From JAOUEA01 sp038249195 (lineage in GTDB: Bacteria > Actinomycetota > UBA4738 > HRBIN12): a stretch of DNA of 64,000 nt. A program made the translations under genes and the position numbers. The notes below the pieces were generated by a model. That model was not told the DNA's origin and did no database searches. It saw nothing but the letters and a program-made list of their open reading frames with translations. The stretch lies in NCBI GenBank assembly GCA_038249195.1, contig JBBRWM010000006.1, positions 62,001 through 126,000 of the forward strand, written 5' to 3'. Of the stretch, positions 44,935-52,958 are shown piece by piece (within the stretch, counting starts at the first letter, position 1; every line of letters begins with the position of its first letter).

Positions 44935-46812
44935 TCAGCCCGCGGCCATCTGCGCGAACGCCAGGAACGACAACACGGTGTAGTCGAGCGTCGGCTCCAC
45001 GGTCGACCACGACGTCACACGGTCCACGTAGCGCCACCGGCCCCGATCGAACGGCTTGAACGGATGCGCGCCGTCGAGCGGGCAGGCCGGCGCATTGTCG
45101 AAGAACCCCTTGCCCGGGATGTAGGTGCTGGGACCGTCGACAGTCGCCCCCTGGAGCAGCGGCGGGGTCCCGTCGAGCGATCCGACGAGGTTCGCGACCT
45201 GATGCTGCATGCAGTGCGGGAACGTCCTTCCTGCACCGACCACGAAGGACGAGCCCCAGGCGTTCGCGCCCAGCGCCCAGTCGAGCTGGCGGCGCGCCAG
45301 CGCCGCGTAGGCCTTCGTTCCGGTCTCACGGTCGTACGCGAGAGCCTGCGTGACCAGACCGAAGGCGTGCGGCGCGGGATCCCACCGGCCGGCGCCGAAC
45401 CCGAAGGGATCCGCAGCGGAAGCGGCGGATGCCGCGTCGAGCTGACGGCGGAGGCCGGCGAGGAGCTGAGCGCGCGTGACGGCGAGGCCGGCGGCACCGC
45501 CCGAGGAGATCGCGTCGATCAGCTCCGCATGCGCCAGACCCGAGGTGTCGTACAGGTTCAGGGTGTCCGCGTCCCGGGAACTGTTGAGGTAGGCGTGCGC
45601 CCAAGCGGCCGCGCGCCGCAGGTAGTAGCGGGGGTAGGCGTGGGCCTTGACGGGCGCCGGCGCCGACGGCTCGGTGAGCCCGCGGTAGAGCTCCGTGGCG
45701 CCGAACTCCAAGTCGTCGCGCCATCCGTCCTCTCGGTAGTAGTCCACGGGCGACGACGTCACCTGGGTCCCCACGTGCGAGGTCTTCGCGAGGTCGAACA
45801 CGTGCTGGCCCGAGCGCAGGCATCGCGAAGCGAGCGGTGTGCCGCGCCACACCTGAGCGCAGAGGCCGAACACGGCGGCGACCCGGCCGGCGAGCGAGGG
45901 CGTGACCGAAGACCCCGGGGGGCCGCTGCGGAAGACGGGCCGATGCGCGAGGTAGCGCCGGGCGTGTTGCCGCATCCCGTCGTCCTTCTGGGGCAGGCGC
46001 CACACGTCGTGGTCGGCGAGGATCTTCGCGTTCCCACTTCCGATCCCCACCTGGTAATAGAGGACGCGGCGCCGGTCGTTCCACATCTTCAGCAGCCAGG
46101 CGACGCCGCGGCGCGCCTCCGCCCGGAACGCGGGTCCGCCTCCCACGTCGAACAGGCTGGGATGGTCGCGGACCGCACCCAGCATCATGGCGACCGTGAA
46201 CGAGGTGGTCCCCGTGAACTTCACGTAGTCGCCGGCGTCGAACCAGCCGCCCGCTACGTTGACCGGGCCGCCGACCTTCGTGAGGTCCCCCACGAGTGTC
46301 TCGCCGCGGTAGTTCGGGATGCGATAGACGGCGGCATGAGCGTCGTGCCGGTGCGACGGCTTCCGCCTGAGCACCGAGCCCACCACGTCCGACCCGTCGC
46401 GCTGGGCCTGATAGAAGACCAGGGCGTTCGCCAGCAGCGGCCCGTACAGGTTGGCGGCGGTGTCGATGGCGAAGGGCGGGGACGTGGCGCCGCCCGCCTG
46501 CACCGTGTAGGTCCCCGGCGTGATGACGCTGCCGAAGTCCAACGCGCAGACATGGCCGTAGGCGGCGTTCCACGCGCCGCGGTCGCCTCCCGCGCTGCCG
46601 CTGAACACCGTGGCGGCCCCGTCCTTGATCACGAACGCCGCGCCGGCGCAGGGCGCGGGCGACAGGAGGTAGGCGCGCTTGGGGGAGCCGAGGGGGTAGC
46701 CGACCTGATCCACGCGGATGACTCCGCCGACCACCCCGGCCCGCGCCTCGCCCGGCGCCAGCGCCCCGACGAGGGCGGTCGCCACGATCGCGCCCGCCAG
46801 CCTGACCCGCAT
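44935..46812 (-). CDS. Secreted glycoside hydrolase family 9 (endoglucanase-type)
   Basis: A 625-residue exported enzyme. Signal peptide about 1-25. An N-terminal Ig-like CelD_N domain (IRVDQVGYPLGSPKRAYLLS, about 30-115) is followed by the GH9 catalytic domain. GGWFDAGDYVKF holds the catalytic-base Asp pair, VVGAGRTFPHCMQHQ the conserved His segment, and VEPTLDYTV the acid Glu. It cleaves cellulose or related beta-1,4-glucan. No carbohydrate-binding module or dockerin is seen. A good RBS (GGAGGACG) precedes the ATG. Confidence 0.9.
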   Translation of the reverse strand: MRVRLAGAIVATALVGALAPGEARAGVVGGVIRVDQVGYPLGSPKRAYLLSPAPCAGAAFVIKDGAATVFSGSAGGDRGAWNAAYGHVCALDFGSVITPGTYTVQAGGATSPPFAIDTAANLYGPLLANALVFYQAQRDGSDVVGSVLRRKPSHRHDAHAAVYRIPNYRGETLVGDLTKVGGPVNVAGGWFDAGDYVKFTGTTSFTVAMMLGAVRDHPSLFDVGGGPAFRAEARRGVAWLLKMWNDRRRVLYYQVGIGSGNAKILADHDVWRLPQKDDGMRQHARRYLAHRPVFRSGPPGSSVTPSLAGRVAAVFGLCAQVWRGTPLASRCLRSGQHVFDLAKTSHVGTQVTSSPVDYYREDGWRDDLEFGATELYRGLTEPSAPAPVKAHAYPRYYLRRAAAWAHAYLNSSRDADTLNLYDTSGLAHAELIDAISSGGAAGLAVTRAQLLAGLRRQLDAASAASAADPFGFGAGRWDPAPHAFGLVTQALAYDRETGTKAYAALARRQLDWALGANAWGSSFVVGAGRTFPHCMQHQVANLVGSLDGTPPLLQGATVDGPSTYIPGKGFFDNAPACPLDGAHPFKPFDRGRWRYVDRVTSWSTVEPTLDYTVLSFLAFAQMAAG

Positions 46813-46842
46813 CGTCGATCGTCCTCCGCCACCGCCGTGCCG

Positions 46843-46848
46843 TAGGCT
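46843..46848 (+). promoter_or_regulatory. -10 element before 53-residue membrane protein
   Basis: TAGGCT ends 8 bases before the ATG at 46857. Confidence 0.5.
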
Positions 46849-46856
46849 GGAGCGGC

Positions 46857-47018
46857 ATGGGGAAGAAGATCCAGATCCGCCCGCCCGGCCTCAAGCCCAC
46901 CACCAAGGTGGGCACCCTGGGACCCTACCGCGGCAGGCTCGGTCTGGCCTGGGTCATCGCTCCGCTCGTGGCCGGGCTGCTGATCGTGGTGGCGGGCTAT
47001 CTCGCGATCTTCCGCTGA
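46857..47018 (+). CDS. Small single-span membrane protein, 53 residues
   Basis: The N-terminus MGKKIQIRPPGLKPTTKVG is basic and Pro-rich. A single hydrophobic helix covers about residues 30-50, and the protein ends IFR. It is divergent from the cellulase gene and converges on pcrA with 3 bases between. The -10 element and clean reading frame support it; the family is unknown. Confidence 0.6.
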   Translation: MGKKIQIRPPGLKPTTKVGTLGPYRGRLGLAWVIAPLVAGLLIVVAGYLAIFR

Positions 47019-47021
47019 GCG

Positions 47022-49301
47022 TCAGCCGGCCTTGCGCAGCGGCGCATAGGCAAGGAGCACCCGCTTCTCACCCACCTCGCCGAATGCGATGGTGGCCTCG
47101 GTACCGTCGCCGGCGCCGCTCACAGCCAGCACCACGCCCTCGCCCCACTTCTCGTGCACCACGGTATCCCCGGGGCCGATCGACGGAGCGTCGCGCTTGG
47201 CTTGCGCCAACGGGACGGGCGGCGTCCAGTCCCGGGCGGGGTCGAGACCCGTGTCGCCCCCGGAGCGCCCACCGATGACGCGGCCGCCCCCACGGTCGCT
47301 GCCCGGGTAGCGGCCGCCCGCGGACCCGCGGCGGGAGCCCCCCGACGCCCGCCCCTCGCCCTCCTTGCGCTGCACGAGGTGCGGGGGGATCTCGTTGAGG
47401 AACCGCGAAGGCGGGTTGTACTGCGTCTGCCCGAAGAGCGTGCGGCTCCACGCCTGGGTGAGGTACAGGCGCTCGCGCGCGCGCGTGATCCCCACGTACG
47501 CGAGCCGCCGCTCCTCCTCCAGGGCGGCGGCGTCCGTCATCGATCGATAGTGCGGGAAGATGCCGTCCTCCATCCCCACCATGAACACGATGGGGAACTC
47601 GAGCCCTTTGGCGATGTGCAGCGTCATCAGGGTGATGGCGGAGTCCTCCTCCTGGTACTCGTCCTGCTCCCCCACCAACGAGACCTGCTCGATGAAATCG
47701 GGGAGTGAGGCCTCGGGCTCCCGCGCCAGGAGCTCCGCGGCCACACCCGAGAGCTCCTGCAGGTTCTCGATCCGGCCCTGCGCTTCCACGCTTCGATCGG
47801 CCTCGAGCTCCGCGAGGTAGCCCGATTCCAGCGCGGCGAACTCCACCATGCGCGCCGGCCCCGCCCCATCCTCCCAGTGGACGCGCAGCGTCTCCATCAC
47901 CTGGTTGAACCCGGCCACCGCCCCCTTCGCCCGGTTCTGAAGGACGGGGATCTCGTCGACGCGCTGCGCGGCGTTTACCACCGTGATCTCCTGGTCGCGC
48001 GCGAACGACTCCAAGGCCGCCACCGTGGCATCGCCGATGCCGCGCTTGGGCGTGTTCACCACGCGCCGGAATGAGATGACGTCCTGCGGGTTCATGAGCA
48101 GGCGCAGGTAGCCGAGCACGTCCTTGATCTCCTTGCGCTGGTAGAACCTGACGCCACCGAAGACCTTGTACGGCATCCCCACGCGCATCAACACGTCCTC
48201 GAGCACGCGGGACTGTGCGTTGGTGCGGTAGAAGACCGCGACGTCCCGGTAGCGGTACCCCTCGGACTCGCGCAGGCGCTCGACCTCTTGGGCCAGGAAG
48301 AACGCCTCGTCGTGCTCGTCGTTCGCCCGGTACTGCACGGCGAGCTCGCCGGTCGCGGCCTCGGTCCACAGGCTCTTGGGCTTGCGCTGGACGTTGTGCT
48401 CGATCAGCGCGTTCGCGACCTCCAGGATGTTCTGCGTGGAGCGATAGTTCTGCTCCATCAGGAACACGGTGGCGTCGGGGTAGTCGCGTTCGAACTCCAG
48501 CAGGTTCGCGATGGTGGCCCCTCGCCAGCTGTACACGCCCTGGTCCGCGTCGCCCACCACGCAGACGTTGCGGTAGCGCTCCGCCAGCAGGTTCACGAGC
48601 TGGTACTGCGCGCGGTTCGTGTCCTGATACTCGTCGACGAGGAGGTAGCGGAACCGCTCCTGGTAGTGCTGCAGGACCTCGGGGTGCTCCTCGAAGAGCC
48701 GCACCGTCTCCATGATGAGGTCGTCGAAGTCCAGGGCGCCCGCGGTGCGCTTGCGCGTCTCGTAGGCCGCGTACACCTTCGCGACCGTCTCCTCGTAGAA
48801 GTTCGCGGCGAGCTCGGCGAAGCGCCGGGCGTCGATCACCTGATCCTTGGCGCGCCCGATGGCGCCGGCGAGGGCTCGCGGGGGGAACCGCTTGGGGTCG
48901 AGGTCGATGTCGCGAACGATCCCGCCGATCAGTCGCTCCGTGTCGCCCTCGTCGTAGATGGTGAAGCTCGAGGGCAGTTCGAGGTAAGCGTGCTCGCGGC
49001 GCAAGAGCCGCGCGCACATCGAGTGGAACGTGAGGATCCACATCCCCTTCGCGACCCGCGCGCCCAGGAGCGCCTCCACGCGCGCCGCCATCTCTCGCGC
49101 GGCCTTGTTCGTGAAGGTGATGGCGAGGATCCCCCCGGGGGAGATCCCCAGTTCGCGGATGAGGTAGGCGATGCGATGGGTGAGGGCCCGGGTCTTGCCC
49201 GAACCCGCCCCCGCCACGATCAGGACCGGCCCCTCGGTGTGCAGGACCGCCTCAGCCTGGATGTCGTTGAGCCCCTCGATCAGGGGGGATACCTCGGTCA
49301 C
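47022..49301 (-). CDS. pcrA: ATP-dependent DNA helicase, UvrD/PcrA type
   Basis: A 759-residue superfamily 1 helicase for repair and for removing proteins from DNA. Walker A is AGAGSGKTRALTHR (about 31-44), motif III is GDADQGVYSWRGA, motif IV is QNYRSTQNI, and motif VI is YVGITRARERLYL. The C-terminal GDTVVHEKWGEGVVLAV is the Tudor-like domain of PcrA that binds RNA polymerase. The GTG start is leaderless. Position near sucCD repeats the actinobacterial order. Confidence 0.95.
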   Translation of the reverse strand: MTEVSPLIEGLNDIQAEAVLHTEGPVLIVAGAGSGKTRALTHRIAYLIRELGISPGGILAITFTNKAAREMAARVEALLGARVAKGMWILTFHSMCARLLRREHAYLELPSSFTIYDEGDTERLIGGIVRDIDLDPKRFPPRALAGAIGRAKDQVIDARRFAELAANFYEETVAKVYAAYETRKRTAGALDFDDLIMETVRLFEEHPEVLQHYQERFRYLLVDEYQDTNRAQYQLVNLLAERYRNVCVVGDADQGVYSWRGATIANLLEFERDYPDATVFLMEQNYRSTQNILEVANALIEHNVQRKPKSLWTEAATGELAVQYRANDEHDEAFFLAQEVERLRESEGYRYRDVAVFYRTNAQSRVLEDVLMRVGMPYKVFGGVRFYQRKEIKDVLGYLRLLMNPQDVISFRRVVNTPKRGIGDATVAALESFARDQEITVVNAAQRVDEIPVLQNRAKGAVAGFNQVMETLRVHWEDGAGPARMVEFAALESGYLAELEADRSVEAQGRIENLQELSGVAAELLAREPEASLPDFIEQVSLVGEQDEYQEEDSAITLMTLHIAKGLEFPIVFMVGMEDGIFPHYRSMTDAAALEEERRLAYVGITRARERLYLTQAWSRTLFGQTQYNPPSRFLNEIPPHLVQRKEGEGRASGGSRRGSAGGRYPGSDRGGGRVIGGRSGGDTGLDPARDWTPPVPLAQAKRDAPSIGPGDTVVHEKWGEGVVLAVSGAGDGTEATIAFGEVGEKRVLLAYAPLRKAG

Positions 49302-49307
49302 GGCGAC

Positions 49308-49313
49308 AGTCTA
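49308..49313 (-). promoter_or_regulatory. -10 element, leaderless start of pcrA
   Basis: TAGACT on the minus strand, then GTCGCC and GTG 49301. Confidence 0.6.
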
Positions 49314-49341
49314 GGTCCGCCTTGAGACCTCTCGACCGCGG

Positions 49342-49347
49342 TACCGT
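49342..49347 (+). promoter_or_regulatory. -10 element, leaderless start of sortase gene
   Basis: TACCGT ends 7 bases before the ATG at 49355. Back-to-back with the pcrA element in a 53-base gap. Confidence 0.6.
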
Positions 49348-49354
49348 GGTCGCC

Positions 49355-50011
49355 ATGGCCGAGATCACCACCGTCGCCCCCGGGGCGACCACCACGCGCG
49401 CCGCCCCGCACCGTCGGCGCGGCTGGCGTCTCGTGGCGCACTGGATCGGGATCGGCTGCCTGCTGCTCGCGACCGCGTTCGGCGGGTACGTGGGGTGGCT
49501 GCTGTGGGGTACCGGCCTCACGACGCAGCGGGCGCAGAGCGAACTGCGACGCGGCTTCGAGGGGATCGTGGACTCCAAGCCGCCGGCGCTGGCCGCACCC
49601 GTCCCGCTCGGCGATCGGTACGCGGAGATCCAGATCCCCGCGATCGACCTCGACATGATGGTGGTCCAGGGGACGGCCTACGAGGATCTCAAGCTCGGCC
49701 CCGGCCACTATCCCGACACCGCGGATCCGTGGGACGCCGCCGGCAGGGTGGGCATCGCCGGACACCGCACGACCTACCTGCACCCCTTCTTCAACCTCGA
49801 CGAGCTCCGAGCCGGCGACGAGGTAACGCTGCGCACCGAATACGGGACGTACACCTACCGCGTGGACCGCGATCCCTTCGTGGTGCAGGAGGCGGGCTCG
49901 GGAGCCGTCCTGCACCAGACGGCGAAGCCCACGCTCGTCCTCACGACGTGCCACCCGAAATATCAGAGCTCGCAGCGGCTGATCGTCACGGCCGTCCGCG
50001 AGAACGGCTAG
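49355..50011 (+). CDS. Sortase, class E-like
   Basis: A 218-residue transpeptidase anchored by one N-terminal membrane helix (about 25-50). The catalytic residues are visible: His in GIAGHRTTYLHPF, Cys in LTTCHPKYQ, and Arg in QSSQRLIVT. RYAEIQIPAIDLDMMVVQGT is the first strand of the fold. It attaches surface proteins, but I see no protein in the window with an LAxTG or LPxTG sorting tail, so its substrates must be elsewhere. Confidence 0.9.
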   Translation: MAEITTVAPGATTTRAAPHRRRGWRLVAHWIGIGCLLLATAFGGYVGWLLWGTGLTTQRAQSELRRGFEGIVDSKPPALAAPVPLGDRYAEIQIPAIDLDMMVVQGTAYEDLKLGPGHYPDTADPWDAAGRVGIAGHRTTYLHPFFNLDELRAGDEVTLRTEYGTYTYRVDRDPFVVQEAGSGAVLHQTAKPTLVLTTCHPKYQSSQRLIVTAVRENG

Positions 50012-50040
50012 CCGGCCCGCCTCGACCCAGGCGTCGCGTC

Positions 50041-51243
50041 TCAGTCGATCCGAGCGACCGACTGCTGCGCGACGGCGCCGGTGGACGCGGGGTGCACGTC
50101 GCTGCAAGGCTTCGGCGTCCAGCCCGTGCCGAGCTTCTTGAACTCTCCGCCGATCCACAGGTGGCCGTGGCTATCCACCGCCACCACCCAGATCCCGTTG
50201 TACTGAGGGGTGGGCGCGACCGTCCAGCTCGGGTCGAGTTTTCCGGCGAGCGTGAGCGCCGAGAGCTTGGGGTGGTAGTCGTTCACCACGCAGCGGTAGT
50301 GGCCGCCCACGATGTAGTTCGCCCCGGATTGATCGCTGTAGCGCGTGACCGCCTGGGAGGAGCCGTTCGTGTCCGTCTTCCAGATCTGACTCCCGGTAGA
50401 CCCGTTGTACTTCGCGGTGAAGTCCGATCCGCCCGCGGCGAGGACGACGTCGCTTCCGTCCACGTACAGGTCGATCCCGAAGGAGGCGCTCGAGGCCGAC
50501 AGGTTGCTCGGCGTCCAGGAACGGTCGACGGAACCGTCGGCGTTCAGCTTCACGATCGACTTGGTCTGCGTGCCCGCGTTCTGCGCCTCGCCGGGGTTGA
50601 GCACCCAGTCGCACTGACAGGCGGCGAAGAACCCGCCGCCCGGTGCGGGCTTCATGTCGCGGAACGACGGGACCGTCTTGTGGGAGCGGAGCGAGGCATC
50701 GGTCTTCGCGGTCGTGACGGTCCAGGAGGCATCCTTCGTGCCGCTCGGCAGGAAGGCCTGGAGCTTGGCGGAGCCCGCCAGGACGTCGCCGTCGGCGAAG
50801 AGCGCCGACTTGAGGGCCGGAGCCTTGAATGACTTGATCAGCGCGCCGCTCGTCCCGTTGAACGCGACGAGGTTCGCTGCGCCGTTGGGAGCGGTGAACT
50901 TGCCCGCCGCGTACACCGTGTTGCCGTCGCTCGTGAGGTCGTACACGATCGATCCGGATCCCCCGAGCTCGGGGGCGCTCACGCCGCCGGCCTCCTGGCC
51001 GGAGACGACGTCGAGCGCGGCGAGGTTGGTGGCCGAGGACCCGTTCGACAGGGCGGAGAACTGTCCCCCCACCCACATCACGTTGCCCACCTGCAGGAGG
51101 GCGCGCACCTTGCCGTTCGTGCCCAGGGTGTTGGCGGGCTTGTTGCCGGGCAAGGCCGAGGCTCCCGTTGCGCCCAGCGCCATCACCATGGCGACGACGA
51201 TGCTCACCAACGTCACCTTACGGGCACACGAACGGACCGACAT
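50041..51243 (-). CDS. Secreted beta-propeller-like repeat protein
   Basis: A 400-residue exported protein. Signal segment to about residue 30 (..GATGASA). The rest is made of repeats with a GG-F or AGG-F start: WVGGQFSAL, YAAGKFTAP, LWIGGEFKKL. They fit delta-60/beta-propeller blades. Two Cys pairs may form disulfides. Preferred start is the second ATG (51243), which has GGGAG 9 bases ahead; an ATG at 51264 adds seven residues. It has a sigma-70-like promoter and a leader hairpin. Confidence 0.78.
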   Translation of the reverse strand: MSVRSCARKVTLVSIVVAMVMALGATGASALPGNKPANTLGTNGKVRALLQVGNVMWVGGQFSALSNGSSATNLAALDVVSGQEAGGVSAPELGGSGSIVYDLTSDGNTVYAAGKFTAPNGAANLVAFNGTSGALIKSFKAPALKSALFADGDVLAGSAKLQAFLPSGTKDASWTVTTAKTDASLRSHKTVPSFRDMKPAPGGGFFAACQCDWVLNPGEAQNAGTQTKSIVKLNADGSVDRSWTPSNLSASSASFGIDLYVDGSDVVLAAGGSDFTAKYNGSTGSQIWKTDTNGSSQAVTRYSDQSGANYIVGGHYRCVVNDYHPKLSALTLAGKLDPSWTVAPTPQYNGIWVVAVDSHGHLWIGGEFKKLGTGWTPKPCSDVHPASTGAVAQQSVARID

Positions 51244-51286
51244 GCCGGAGACTCCCACGGCCATACTCCTTCTCGCTGCTGGTGCC

Positions 51287-51315
51287 TAGTTCGGCATCCG
51301 GTGTAGGCCGAACTA
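51287..51315 (-). promoter_or_regulatory. 9-bp inverted repeat in the beta-propeller gene leader
   Basis: TAGTTCGGC (51287-51295) and GCCGAACTA (51307-51315) are a perfect inverted repeat with an 11-base spacer. It lies between the predicted transcript start (about 51321) and the ribosome site. It may be an operator or an RNA hairpin. Confidence 0.6.
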
Positions 51316-51327
51316 CGTATGGCGTGG

Positions 51328-51356
51328 AGAATAGAGGCCAATGCACGGCTGGTCAA
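51328..51356 (-). promoter_or_regulatory. Sigma-70-like promoter of beta-propeller gene
   Basis: On the minus strand TTGACC (51356-51351), 17 bases, TATTCT (51333-51328). It is the only site I found with both boxes near consensus and ideal spacing. Confidence 0.7.
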
Positions 51357-51413
51357 CACTCGGATGAAGATTCTCGCAAGAAGATCCTGGCCGGGGAAGA
51401 TCGCCGGGTGGGC

Positions 51414-52958
51414 CTACTCCCACTCGATGGTGCCCGGCGGCTTGCTCGTCACGTCATAGGCCACGCGGTTCACGCCGGGCACCTCGCGCACGATCCTGCT
51501 CGAGATGCGGTCGAGGACCTCGTGCGGGAGCCGGGCCCAGTCCGCCGTCATGGCGTCCTCGGAGGTCACAGCGCGCACCACGATCGGGGCCTCGTAGGTA
51601 CGGGCGTCGCCCATGACGCCCACGCTCTGCACGTCGGCGAGCAGGACGCAGAACGCCTGCCACGTCTCCCCCTCCAGGCCCGCGCGCCGGATCTCCTCGC
51701 GGACGATGTGATCGGCGCCGCGCACCCTGCCGAGGTTCTCGGCGTTCACCTCTCCCACGATCCGAACGGCCAGGCCCGGGCCGGGGAACGGCTGGCGTTG
51801 CACGACCTCCTCGGGCAGTCCCAGCTCCGCGCCGATCTGCCGCACCTCGTCCTTGAAGAGGTCGCGCAGCGGCTCCACCAACGCGAGGTCCATGTCCTCG
51901 GGCAGCCCGCCCACGTTGTGATGGCTCTTGATGTTCGCGGCCGTGTCGGAGCCCGATTCGATGACGTCGGGGTACAGGGTCCCCTGCACCAGGAACCTCG
52001 CGTCCGCGTGGTCGCGCGCGACCTCTTCGAACACGCGGATGAACTCCGTCCCGATCACCTTGCGCTTGCGCTCCGGATCGGTCACGCCCGCCAGCCTCGC
52101 GAGGAACCGGTCCGCGGCCTTCACGTGCACCAGCGGGATGCGGAAATGCCGCGAGAACGTCTCCTCCACCTGATCGGGCTCGCCGGCACGGTTCAGGCCG
52201 TGATCCACGAACACGCACGTGAGCTGGTCGCCCACGGCCCGATGCACGAGCAGGGCGGCCACGGCCGAGTCCACGCCGCCCGAGAGCGCGCACAGGACGC
52301 GGGCGTCCCCGACCTGGGCACGGATGCGCTCGACGGCGTCCTCGATGATGTTCGTGGGCGTCCAGTCGGGCAAAAGGTCGCAGCCGTCGTAGAGGAAGCG
52401 CTTGAGGACGTCCTGCCCGTGGCCTGTATGCGAGACCTCCGGGTGGAACTGCACGGCATACAGGCGCCGCTCGGGGTCCTCCATGGCGGCGATGGGGATC
52501 TGCTCCGTGCGCGCGGTCACGCGGAACCCCTCGGGGGCGCGGGTCACGGCGTCTCCGTGGCTCATCCACACCGTCTCGGCACCCGGGAGATCCTGGAGCA
52601 GGCGGGAACCGGGCTCGACGACGAGCCGCGTCCCCCCGTACTCGCGCTCCCCCGTCGCGGCCACCTCGCCGCCCATCGCACGCGCCATGAGCTGATGCCC
52701 GTAGCAGATCCCCAGCACCGGTACGCCGAGCCCGAAGACGCGGGCATCCACCTGCGGGGCCCCCTCCTCGTACACGCTGGCCGGACCCCCGCTCAGGATG
52801 ATCCCGGCGGGGCGCTTGGCGCGCAGCTGATCGGGCGTGGCGTCGTGACGGACGATCTCGGAGTAGACCCGCGCCTCGCGCACCCGCCGCGCGATCAGCT
52901 GGGCGTACTGTGCCCCCAGATCGACGACGAGGACCGGGCGCGGCGCGGCGTCGGTCAG
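51414..52958 (-). CDS. guaA: GMP synthase (glutamine-hydrolysing)
   Basis: A 514-residue enzyme that aminates XMP to GMP. Glutaminase domain: GICYGHQLMA (catalytic Cys) and VQFHPEVSHT (His-Glu). Synthetase domain: CALSGGVDSAVAALLV is the PP-loop. The C-terminal dimerisation domain ends KPPGTIEWE. No ATG, GTG or TTG fits the N-terminus; a CTG at 52958 overlaps the guaB3 stop as CTGA and gives the usual length (L)TDAAPRPVLVVDLG, so I take CTG as the start. Confidence 0.92.
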   Translation of the reverse strand: MTDAAPRPVLVVDLGAQYAQLIARRVREARVYSEIVRHDATPDQLRAKRPAGIILSGGPASVYEEGAPQVDARVFGLGVPVLGICYGHQLMARAMGGEVAATGEREYGGTRLVVEPGSRLLQDLPGAETVWMSHGDAVTRAPEGFRVTARTEQIPIAAMEDPERRLYAVQFHPEVSHTGHGQDVLKRFLYDGCDLLPDWTPTNIIEDAVERIRAQVGDARVLCALSGGVDSAVAALLVHRAVGDQLTCVFVDHGLNRAGEPDQVEETFSRHFRIPLVHVKAADRFLARLAGVTDPERKRKVIGTEFIRVFEEVARDHADARFLVQGTLYPDVIESGSDTAANIKSHHNVGGLPEDMDLALVEPLRDLFKDEVRQIGAELGLPEEVVQRQPFPGPGLAVRIVGEVNAENLGRVRGADHIVREEIRRAGLEGETWQAFCVLLADVQSVGVMGDARTYEAPIVVRAVTSEDAMTADWARLPHEVLDRISSRIVREVPGVNRVAYDVTSKPPGTIEWE

